Assembly: GCF_014174475.1 (NCBI RefSeq)
Contig: NZ_JACJUD010000001.1
Location: forward strand, 248,001-312,000
Direction of reading: 5' to 3'
DNA length: 64,000 nt
Origin: Aquipseudomonas ullengensis
GTDB taxonomy: Bacteria; Pseudomonadota; Gammaproteobacteria; Pseudomonadales; Pseudomonadaceae
Shown in pieces: positions 28,229 to 35,499 of the stretch; within the stretch, counting starts at the first letter, position 1; every line of letters begins with the position of its first letter. Position numbers and translations under genes: made by a program. The notes below the pieces were generated by a model. The model was given only the letters and a program-made list of their open reading frames with translations. It ran no database searches and was not told where the DNA came from.

Positions 28229-29053
28229 CTAGACCGCCGTACGCAACGGCTCGGGTTCGTCGCGCTGGCCAGCCAGATCGCGCACGAACAAGCCCAGCAG
28301 CTCCGATTGGCTGCCAATGCCGAGCTTGGCGTAGATGTTCTTGCGGTGGATCTTCACGGTCCCCGGGCTGATGGCCAGTTGCTCGGCCACCGAGGCGCTG
28401 GAATGGCCGCGCAGGAGCATCTGCACCACCTCCTGCTCACGCGCCGTCAGCACCTGCGCACCGAAGTGGTCGAATGTCTCGCGGATCTTGAAGTCCAGGT
28501 CATGGGCCGGGCGCGGGGCCTGGGCACGGGCCTGCTCCCAGGCCTGGCCCACCACCTGTTCCACCACGGGCTGGGCGCAGTCCAGCAGCTGCATTTCGTC
28601 GCGACTGTAGGCCGGACTGCAGGCGCTGCGCATCAGTGACAGCACAGCCTTGGCGCCGTCGGCCAGATCAATGAAGAAGGCGACTTCCTCGGTCAGGCCG
28701 GTCTGCTGGTAGTAGGTCAGGTAGTACTCGCCCAGGTAGAAGTGATCCGGGGCGAACTGGCGCAGGCGCCAGAGGCCCGCCGCCTGGTTGCGGGTGCAGG
28801 CCAGGTAGAAGGGGTCGAGCAGATAGGGGCCGACCTGGTAGTCCTGGACGTAGACGTGTCGCTTGTCCGGCGGAAAGGTATCGAACAGCGCCAGCGGCCG
28901 GTGATTGCCCTCATAGACGAAGAGGACGAAGTGGTCGACGTGGCAGATCTGCTGCAGCCACTGGCTGAGGCCGAGCAGGCGAGGTCGCCCAGTGGGCTGG
29001 GCAAGCAACTGGGCGACGCCGCTGGTCCAGTGCTTCAGTTCCTTGTGGCGCAT
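28229..29053 (-). CDS. LuxR/NarL-type transcriptional regulator
   Basis: 274 residues. The C-terminal helix-turn-helix (about 205-262) reads [25 protein letters not shown] then [17 protein letters not shown]. The N-terminal about 180 residues look like a GAF/autoinducer-type sensory domain rather than a receiver: no phospho-acceptor Asp pattern is visible. It lies upstream of, and on the same strand as, the amine transporter and dehydrogenase genes, and is their most likely regulator. I chose the ATG at 29053; the frame extends 40 codons further upstream without a ribosome site. Confidence 0.85.
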   Translation of the reverse strand: MRHKELKHWTSGVAQLLAQPTGRPRLLGLSQWLQQICHVDHFVLFVYEGNHRPLALFDTFPPDKRHVYVQDYQVGPYLLDPFYLACTRNQAAGLWRLRQFAPDHFYLGEYYLTYYQQTGLTEEVAFFIDLADGAKAVLSLMRSACSPAYSRDEMQLLDCAQPVVEQVVGQAWEQARAQAPRPAHDLDFKIRETFDHFGAQVLTAREQEVVQMLLRGHSSASVAEQLAISPGTVKIHRKNIYAKLGIGSQSELLGLFVRDLAGQRDEPEPLRTAV

Positions 29054-29259
29054 GGTGAGGCTGCCTGAGAGTGAGCTGCACACCCTTGATGGTAGGCGTT
29101 CAGCATTTCGCACAGAAATGCAGGAAGTGCGCCAATATCCTGAAAGCCCTGCCACGCCCGCTATCACGGGCATACCCGTGTCCCGGCGACCCCGCGCCCG
29201 GCCTTCGTGCCCCGTAAGGCGTCACCCAATGCCACAGAAGGGTGACACCGAAACGTGCC

Positions 29260-30594
29260 TCAGCCCTTCTTCGAGCGTGGCTTCTCGCCGAACTTGGGCG
29301 CCGTACGCACCGCCTTGGCCTTGGGTTTGTCGTCTTCCTCGAACCAGTTGCCGAGGTGGATCTTGCCTTTGCCAGCTCCCGCACCCGGAATGAGTTTCTG
29401 CTTGGGCTTCTTCGGCTTTTTCAGGACCTGGCCGCTGGCGTCGGTCTGCGGCACCCGGTGATCCGGTTCGAAGCCCGGTTCGTCCTGGCGGTGCAGGGTC
29501 TGGCGAATCAGCACCTCGATGGCCACCAGCAGTTGCACCTCGTCGGCACACACCAGCGACACCGCCTCACCGGTGGCACCGGCACGCCCGGTACGGCCGA
29601 TGCGGTGCACATAGTCTTCGGCGACGATCGGCAGGTCGAGATTGAGCACCAACGGCAGGTCATCGATGTCCAGGCCACGCGCCGCCACGTCGGTGGCTAC
29701 CAGCACGCGCACTTCGCCCGTCTTGAAGCGCTGCAGGGCACGCAGGCGCGACGGTTGCGGCTTGTCGCCATGGATCGAGTCGGCAGCAATGCCCTCGCTC
29801 AGCAGCAGGTGCTCCAGTTCGTCGACGCCCTTGCGGGTCTTGCCGAACACCAGCACCTGGTCCCAGCCCTTGCTCCGGTAGAGGTGCAGGAACAGTTCGC
29901 TCTTGCGCTTCTTGTCCACCGTCACCAGCCACTGCTTGACGCTTTTGGCCGCCGCGTTGCGCGGGCTGACTTCGATCGACAGCGGGTTGCGCAGCAGCTC
30001 GCCGGCCATCTGCCGCACGGCGTCGGAGAAAGTGGCGGAGAACAGCAGGGTCTGGCGCTTCTTCGGCAAGGCGCAGAACAGTTCGTCCAGCTCCTTGGCG
30101 AAGCCCAGGTCGAGCATGCGGTCGGCCTCGTCCAGCACCAGCGCCTGCAGCTGATCGAAGCGCACGGCGTTCTGCCGGTACAGGTCGAGCAGACGCCCCG
30201 GCGTCGCCACCAGCAGGTCGATGCCCTTGCGCAGCTTGAGCATCTGCGGGTTGATGCTGACCCCGCCGTACACCGCATAGCTGCGCAGCGGCAGGTTCTG
30301 TCCGTATTGCTGGATGCTCTGCTGCACCTGCTCGGCCAGCTCGCGGGTCGGCACCAGCACCAGCGCACGCACCGAATTACTGGCGACCTGAGCGCCTTCC
30401 ATCGTCAGTTTCTGCAGCAGCGGCAAGGCGAACCCGGCGGTCTTGCCGGTGCCGGTCTGCGCCGCGGCCAGCAGGTCGCGGCCCTTGAGTACCGCCGGGA
30501 TCGCCTCCGTCTGCACGGGAGTCGGCGTGCTGTAGTCGAGCGCTTCGAGGGTGCGCAGCAGAGGATCGATCAGGCCGAGGGAGGCGAAGGTCAT
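29260..30594 (-). CDS. rhlE: DEAD-box ATP-dependent RNA helicase RhlE
   Basis: 444 residues. Q motif (PTPVQTEAIP), motif I AAQTGTGKTAG, Ia PTRELAEQV, II LDEADRMLD, III SATFS, V ATDVAARGLDID and VI HRIGRTGRAG are all intact. A short basic Lys/Pro-rich tail (about 380-444) follows, as in RhlE proteins; it is much shorter than the tail of P. aeruginosa RhlE2, so it resembles RhlE1. Likely role: RNA remodelling in ribosome assembly or decay, especially in the cold. Confidence 0.93.
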   Translation of the reverse strand: MTFASLGLIDPLLRTLEALDYSTPTPVQTEAIPAVLKGRDLLAAAQTGTGKTAGFALPLLQKLTMEGAQVASNSVRALVLVPTRELAEQVQQSIQQYGQNLPLRSYAVYGGVSINPQMLKLRKGIDLLVATPGRLLDLYRQNAVRFDQLQALVLDEADRMLDLGFAKELDELFCALPKKRQTLLFSATFSDAVRQMAGELLRNPLSIEVSPRNAAAKSVKQWLVTVDKKRKSELFLHLYRSKGWDQVLVFGKTRKGVDELEHLLLSEGIAADSIHGDKPQPSRLRALQRFKTGEVRVLVATDVAARGLDIDDLPLVLNLDLPIVAEDYVHRIGRTGRAGATGEAVSLVCADEVQLLVAIEVLIRQTLHRQDEPGFEPDHRVPQTDASGQVLKKPKKPKQKLIPGAGAGKGKIHLGNWFEEDDKPKAKAVRTAPKFGEKPRSKKG

Positions 30595-30682
30595 GACGGA
30601 AGGAACCGGGAAAGAAGAACAGGTGTGCAGTTTACCTGCTGCGCCGCCCCAGCGCCCGTCACGGCCAACGCGAGTACCTGAG

Positions 30683-30754
30683 GTAGGGTGGATCGCGCTT
30701 CACCGATCCACCGAGCGGAACCGTGGTGGATGAACAGAGCGTCATCCACCCTAC
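30683..30754. repeat. GTAGGGTGGAT two-hairpin repeat, copy 3
   Basis: Full copy with terminal GTAGGGTGGAT and ATCCACCCTAC and two internal hairpins. It lies 5 bp from the exonuclease stop codon, between that gene and rhlE. Confidence 0.88.
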
Positions 30755-30759
30755 TGTTT

Positions 30760-31362
30760 TCAGGCCTTGAGCAGCGCACGCACCTTGGCCGCCGACAGCT
30801 TCTGCAGGCCGCACAGGTAGGCGTGGCTGACCTCGGCCACGCGATGCTCCTCGCGCAGGCGCCGGGCCAGCAGCAGGGTCAGGTTGGCGGCCATTTCTGC
30901 ATCGGCCAGCGCGCGGTGCGCCTGGCCGGTTTCCGGCAGGCGCGCCCAGCGATTGAGATTGCCCAGCTTGTGGCTCGGCGCATCGGGCAGCAGGCGCCGC
31001 GAGAGCAGCAGCGAGCAGGCGAACTCCTGCTGGCGCCGACGACGCAGCAGGCCCAGCTCGGCATCCCAGAACTTCGAGTCGAAGGCGGCGTTGTGTGCCA
31101 GCAGCGGCGTGGCACCGACAAAATCCGCCACCTCGCCCATCACCTGCGCCACCGGCGGCGCGCTGCGCACCATGGCGTTGCTGATGCCGGTGAGCTGTTC
31201 GATGAACGGTGGAATCCAGGCCCCGGCATTCATCAGGCTCTGGTAGCGATCGACGATCTGGTCACCCTCGATGATCGCCACGCCGATCTCGGTCGGCCGG
31301 GCATTCTGTGCCGGCGACATACCAGTGGTTTCAAAGTCGATAACAGCAATGCGGTCGAGCAT
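30760..31362 (-). CDS. DnaQ-like 3'-5' exonuclease
   Basis: 200 residues, DEDDh exonuclease family. ExoI motif VIDFETTG (about 7-14), ExoII HNAAFDSKF (about 89-97) and ExoIII HRALADAEM (about 148-156) provide the catalytic acidic residues and His. It is similar to the proofreading epsilon fold but small and lacks other domains. The NYN-domain gene ends 9 bp upstream, so the two are probably co-transcribed; both act on nucleic acids. Confidence 0.9.
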   Translation of the reverse strand: MLDRIAVIDFETTGMSPAQNARPTEIGVAIIEGDQIVDRYQSLMNAGAWIPPFIEQLTGISNAMVRSAPPVAQVMGEVADFVGATPLLAHNAAFDSKFWDAELGLLRRRRQQEFACSLLLSRRLLPDAPSHKLGNLNRWARLPETGQAHRALADAEMAANLTLLLARRLREEHRVAEVSHAYLCGLQKLSAAKVRALLKA

Positions 31363-31371
31363 CCGGTTTCC

Positions 31372-31881
31372 TTAATGCTTGAGCAACAGACTGCCTTCAA
31401 CCGGCACATAGCGGTCGGCGGCGCGGATCAATGAGTTGGCGGTCAGCCCCGGCACGCCGTAGACCGTACTGGCCACGCCGTGGGCGCTGCGCAGCTTGTC
31501 CAGCAGCAGGTCGAAGTCGCCATCGCCGGAGGCCAGCACCACTTCATCCACCCGCGGCGCGGCGTCCAGCACGTCGATGCAGATGCCGACATCCCAGTCA
31601 CCCTTGGCCGAGCCATCGGCGCGCTGGATGTAGGGCTTGAGCTTCACGGTGAAGCCGAGGTTGCGCAGGATCTGCTGGAACTGCTGCTGCTTGGCGTCGC
31701 CACGGTCGATGGCATAGGCATAGGCCTCGGCGATCTCCCCGGCGGCACCGACATGGGCCCACAGCGCGGCGTAATTGAAGTGGCAGCCATGGGCCTGGCG
31801 CACGGTGTAGTAGAGGTTCTGCACATCGACGAACAGGGCGATCTTCTTCACGGGGGGACCTGTAGGGGAAGTGGCGGCCAT
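31372..31881 (-). CDS. NYN-domain (LabA/PIN-like) putative ribonuclease
   Basis: 169 residues. IALFVDVQNLYYTVRQ (about 14-29), GDWDVGICIDVL and LASGDGDFDLLLDKLR are the conserved acidic motifs of NYN nucleases. A role in RNA processing is plausible but untested. I chose the ATG at 31881; a GTG at 31851 (directly before KKIALFVD) also fits. Downstream exonuclease gene 9 bp away; the YciC-like gene is divergent. Confidence 0.85.
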   Translation of the reverse strand: MAATSPTGPPVKKIALFVDVQNLYYTVRQAHGCHFNYAALWAHVGAAGEIAEAYAYAIDRGDAKQQQFQQILRNLGFTVKLKPYIQRADGSAKGDWDVGICIDVLDAAPRVDEVVLASGDGDFDLLLDKLRSAHGVASTVYGVPGLTANSLIRAADRYVPVEGSLLLKH

Positions 31882-31961
31882 TATGCCCGGCTTGCCCCAT
31901 GTTCGCCGGCCCCGACCATCGGCTACAGTGAGGCCTTGTAGTACTGCCGCGATTTCTGCCG

Positions 31962-32636
31962 ATGAATCCATTCAGCGTTCTGCGTGACTCGTTGTTCTTT
32001 TTCAGCCGCAACCTGGGCAGCATCGCGCCCCTGTGCCTGCCGCTGATCGCCCTTGAATGCCTGACCCGTTCGGTGGTCGCCGCGCAGATCGACGGTGCCC
32101 ATGCGCCGGCCTACGAGGTGCTGATCGGCCTGCTGTTCTACCCGCTGTACAGCGCCGCGCTGATCCTCTTTCTCGATGCGCGCAGCCAGGGCAAGCGGCC
32201 CTCGCTGCGTAACCTGCTGGCCGCCAGCCTGCCGCTGTGGCCGGCCTTTGCCGTGCTGGCCGGGCTGAGCACGCTGCTGATCATGCTGGCCGCCACGGCG
32301 TTCATCCTTCCGGCGCTGTGGGTAATGGCCAAACTGGCCTTCGCCGAATACCTGCTGGTGCTGCGCGGCCTGTCGCCGCTGCAGGCGATGCGCGAAAGCT
32401 TCCAGCTCACCGTCGGACACTTCTGGTCGCTGCTGGCCTGCGTGCTGCTGGTGATCGTGCCGCTGTGGCTGCTCGACGACCTCACCCTGCAACTGCTCGG
32501 CGAGCAGCAGGACATAGTCGGCGGCCTGCTGCTGGACTGCTTCAATAGTTTCCTGCAGCTGTTCTCCAGCGTCGTGCTGTTTCGCTGCTTCATGCTCTGC
32601 AGCGCCCAGCCGGCACAAGACAGCACCACCAGCTAG
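31962..32636 (+). CDS. YciC-like inner-membrane protein
   Basis: 224 residues with about five or six hydrophobic segments. The ALWVMAKLAFAEYLLVLRGLSPLQAMRESFQLT segment is characteristic of YciC/UPF0259-like proteins. Function unknown. Monocistronic or linked to the VOC gene 33 bp downstream. The ATG at 31962 has no strong ribosome site, but the hydrophobic start supports it. Confidence 0.8.
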   Translation: MNPFSVLRDSLFFFSRNLGSIAPLCLPLIALECLTRSVVAAQIDGAHAPAYEVLIGLLFYPLYSAALILFLDARSQGKRPSLRNLLAASLPLWPAFAVLAGLSTLLIMLAATAFILPALWVMAKLAFAEYLLVLRGLSPLQAMRESFQLTVGHFWSLLACVLLVIVPLWLLDDLTLQLLGEQQDIVGGLLLDCFNSFLQLFSSVVLFRCFMLCSAQPAQDSTTS

Positions 32637-32669
32637 GCTTGCCGCTGTGCCACTCATGGAGGATCGACC

Positions 32670-33098
32670 ATGGCCGAGCAAAACCCCAGCATCCTGTCCC
32701 ACGTGTCCATCGGCAGTAACCGCTTCGACGAGGCCGTGATCTTCTACGATCAGGTCCTGGCAACGCTCGGTTGCCAGCGCATCATGGCCCACCCCGGCGC
32801 CGTGGCCTGGGGGCGCGAATACCCGGAGTTCTGGGTGCAGCAGCCCATCGACGGGCAACCGGCGAGTATCGGTAACGGCAGCCACTTCGGTTTCGTCGCA
32901 CAAAGCCAAGCGGCGGTGGACGCCTTCTACAACGCCGCCCTGGCCGCCGGAGCCCGTGCCGACGGCCCGCCCGGCCCACGCCCGGATTATGGTGCGCCGT
33001 ACTACGGCTGTTTCGTGCGTGATCTCGACGGCCACAAGATCGAAGCCGCGTACTGGGATGCCAGCCTGGGCATGACCCAGGAGCCCCACAGTCACTGA
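32670..33098 (+). CDS. VOC-family (glyoxalase/bleomycin-resistance-like) protein
   Basis: 142 residues. Two beta-alpha-beta-beta-beta repeats: SILSHVSIGSNRFDEAVIFYDQVL at the start and YYGCFVRDLDGHKIEAAYW near the end. His (residue 11 region) and Glu of HKIEAAYW are possible metal ligands. The substrate is unknown. GGAGG lies about 7 bases before the ATG. Confidence 0.88.
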   Translation: MAEQNPSILSHVSIGSNRFDEAVIFYDQVLATLGCQRIMAHPGAVAWGREYPEFWVQQPIDGQPASIGNGSHFGFVAQSQAAVDAFYNAALAAGARADGPPGPRPDYGAPYYGCFVRDLDGHKIEAAYWDASLGMTQEPHSH

Positions 33099-33221
33099 GC
33101 CAGCGGCAGGCGCAACATGCTTGCCTGCGCATACCCGGCCTGAATTGCCTGGCCTGGCGCATGCCCGCCGGCAGCATCTCGGGTATGCTGCGGCCCTCTG
33201 CAGCCCAGTCACTATCGGCCC

Positions 33222-34313
33222 ATGTCCTTGCCTCGCCCACTGCGCATCTGCCTGCTCGCCCTGACGAGCGCCGCCGCCATCCTGGTCGCCCTGATCTACT
33301 GCCTGACCTGGCACCCGGCGGCGCGAGAAGAAGCGCCCGTGGCCTGCCACATCGCCGCGCCGATCCTGCAACCGGGCCAGGCGATCAAGGTGATGACCTG
33401 GAACCTGCAATCCTTCGGCGGCAAGGGCCGCACACCGCAATACCAGCTCGAACACACCGCTCCGCCGACCCGCCAGCCCAGCGCCAGCCAACGCGCGGCG
33501 ACCCTGGACCAGGTGGTGCGCATCCTGCGTGACGAACAGCCGGACGTCTTGCTGTTGCAGGAGCTGCAGGACGGCGCCCGCGCCAGCGACTACGAAGACC
33601 AGCTGGCGCTGCTGATGGAGCGCCTGTCCGACCTCTACCCCTGCCGCAGCGAAGCCTTCTACTGGCGCGCCGCCTTCGTCCCGCACCCGCGCGTGATGGG
33701 CAGCGTCGGCATGAAGCTGGCAACCCTCAGCCGCTTCCAGATGAGCAGTGCCGAGCGCCTGCAACTGCCGCAGGCCGGCGGCAACCCGCTGACGCGCCCA
33801 TTCGGCCTCAAGCATGCCCTGCTGGTCAGCCACCTGCCGCTCAATGGCGGCGGCGAGCTGGTGGCGATCAACAGCCACCTCGATGGCTCGTCCCGGGGTG
33901 ACGACACGCTCTATCGCCAGGTCGAGATGAGCGGTGGCCTGCTCGAACACCTGGAGCAGGAAGGCACGCCCTGGGTTTTCGGCGGCGACCTCAACCTGCT
34001 CGCGCCCGGCCAGTACCCGCAACTCACCCCTGAGCAGCGCTCCGCCTATGCGCCGCATAGCGAACTGAGCGAGTTGGCTGCGCGCTTCCCGAGCATTCCC
34101 AACGCAGCCGAGGCCAGCGGTGCCGAGCGCCAGCAGTGGTACACCTATGCCCCCGACAACCCGCGCGACAGCCGCCCGGACCGCACCCTCGACCACCTGC
34201 TGCACAGCCCGCGCCTGCACCGCCTCGGCGCCCAGGTGCGCAATGGCGACACCCGGGATATTTCCGATCACCTGCCGCTCAGCGCGCGCCTGCTGCTGCC
34301 ACTCACCCCCTAG
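33222..34313 (+). CDS. Endonuclease/exonuclease/phosphatase (EEP) family protein
   Basis: 363 residues, anchored or exported through an N-terminal hydrophobic segment (about 7-29). The DNase I-like EEP motifs are clear: MTWNLQSF, LLLQELQD, NSHLDG, GDLNLL, DRTLDHLL and SDHLPLS. This set supports a metal-dependent phosphodiesterase acting in the periplasm; DNA, lipid or nucleotide substrates are all possible. The stop codon is directly followed by structured repeat copy B. Confidence 0.88.
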   Translation: MSLPRPLRICLLALTSAAAILVALIYCLTWHPAAREEAPVACHIAAPILQPGQAIKVMTWNLQSFGGKGRTPQYQLEHTAPPTRQPSASQRAATLDQVVRILRDEQPDVLLLQELQDGARASDYEDQLALLMERLSDLYPCRSEAFYWRAAFVPHPRVMGSVGMKLATLSRFQMSSAERLQLPQAGGNPLTRPFGLKHALLVSHLPLNGGGELVAINSHLDGSSRGDDTLYRQVEMSGGLLEHLEQEGTPWVFGGDLNLLAPGQYPQLTPEQRSAYAPHSELSELAARFPSIPNAAEASGAERQQWYTYAPDNPRDSRPDRTLDHLLHSPRLHRLGAQVRNGDTRDISDHLPLSARLLLPLTP

Positions 34314-34450
34314 AGCCTGCTCAAAGGCTCGCGAGCTAGAGCAATGCAAGGCAAAAGCAGGCGAGGACGCGGAGTTTACGAATTGTAAATGAGCAGTCCG
34401 AGCCTGCTTTTAACGCAGCAGGGCCGACGCGCAGCAGCCTTTGCGCAGGC
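34314..34450 (+). repeat. Structured ~130-bp dispersed repeat, copy B
   Basis: Same architecture as 161-309. Outer arms GCCTGCTCAAAGGCT and AGCCTTTGCGCAGGC pair although their sequence differs from copies A and C. The inner stem AAAAGCAGGC/GCCTGCTTTT and GGAC/GTCC also pair. Centre TTTACGAATTGTAAATGAGCA. Confidence 0.8.
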
Positions 34451-34534
34451 GCCTGGCTGGACAAAGGCATGGCACGTCGCCATGCTCGGGCTCAGCGTCA
34501 CCACAACAAGACGGCCCAAGCCGCGAAGTGCAGA

Positions 34535-35275
34535 ATGCCCAGAACGATTTTTGCTGCCCTGCTGTTCCTGCTCCACTGTGCCGGCGCCCATGCGCAAGGC
34601 ACGTCCACGCCCATCACGGTCGACGTCGGCTACTACGAATTCCCGCCCTACTCCTGGACCGGCCCCGACGGCACGCCACAAGGCTCGTTCCTCAAGCTGA
34701 CCGAACGCCTGCTGCGCCATGCCGGCTACCGCGGCAAGTACCGTGCGTACCCTGGCGCACGCCTGTACGCCGGCCTGCGTGATGGCAGCGTGCAGCTGTG
34801 GCCCGGCGCCGGCGGCAAGCCGGAGCTCGAAGGCCACACCCTGGAGGCGCGCAACAGCATCGGCGCCATCAACCTGGCCCTGTTCTACCGCCCGGACACG
34901 CCACCACCACAGCTGCCGCAGGGCCTGGCCGGACGCGACGTGATCCTGATCAGCGGCTACAGCTACTGGAAACCGGTCACCGACTGGCTCGACGATCCTG
35001 TCCTGGGCCTGACCACCCACCGCACCAGCACCCATACCGCCGCCCTGGAAATGCTCCAGCGCCATCGCGGTGACTTCCTCATCGACTACCAGAGCCCGGT
35101 GGAACAGGCGCGCCAGAGTCTCGGCCTTGAGCCGCTGCAGTCGACTTTGCTGCATCGCCTGCAACTGCGCCTGATCGCCTCACGCCATGCACCAGGCAGC
35201 GCGAAGCTGCTGAAAAAACTCGACCAGGCCTATGAACAGCTGCAGGCCAACGGCGCCGACCTCAGCATCGAGTGA
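34535..35275 (+). CDS. Periplasmic amino-acid-type substrate-binding protein
   Basis: 246 residues. Signal peptide about 1-20 (IFAALLFLLHCAGAHAQ). The mature part begins TVDVGYYEFPPYSWTGPDG, the SBP_bac_3 opening, and contains DGSVQLWPGAGG and DFLIDYQSPVEQAR. No transporter partner is adjacent, so it may serve an ABC system elsewhere or be a solo sensor-type protein. I chose the ATG at 34535, since the frame upstream is rich in basic residues and has no signal. Confidence 0.82.
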   Translation: MPRTIFAALLFLLHCAGAHAQGTSTPITVDVGYYEFPPYSWTGPDGTPQGSFLKLTERLLRHAGYRGKYRAYPGARLYAGLRDGSVQLWPGAGGKPELEGHTLEARNSIGAINLALFYRPDTPPPQLPQGLAGRDVILISGYSYWKPVTDWLDDPVLGLTTHRTSTHTAALEMLQRHRGDFLIDYQSPVEQARQSLGLEPLQSTLLHRLQLRLIASRHAPGSAKLLKKLDQAYEQLQANGADLSIE

Positions 35276-35342
35276 CCTTTATTTAGGCGATGTCCCAGTG
35301 ATGTGTTGCCAGGGAAGAACCTTCTCGCTTGCCCGGCACCAA

Positions 35343-35437
35343 TCTGGATTCCCGCCTGCGCGGGAATGACGGAGTGGGTGGGACGACGCGGTGCCACACC
35401 CCCTGCCTCGTCATTCCCGCGCAGGCGGGAATCCAGA
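35343..35437. repeat. Inverted repeat pair (ATTCCCGCCTGCGCGGGAAT family)
   Basis: Perfect 29-bp inverted arms, 35343-35371 and 35409-35437, each with an internal hairpin (ATTCCCGCctgcGCGGGAAT). This motif is widespread in proteobacterial genomes as a short palindromic repeat. It lies between convergent genes, where it could serve as a bidirectional transcript end. Confidence 0.85.
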
Positions 35438-35499
35438 GGCATTCGGCAGCACGGAAAGCGGCTAGCCAGATGACGCAACACGTAACTGGGACAGAGTCT

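Noticed and set aside
29205..29250. Hairpin after rhlE (CGTCACCC/GGGTGACA) as terminator
   Set aside because: The loop is large and there is no T-run on the relevant strand.
31923..34349. 808-codon minus-strand open frame
   Set aside because: It runs antisense across the YciC-like, VOC and EEP genes, all of which have clear motifs; the antisense product is low-complexity.
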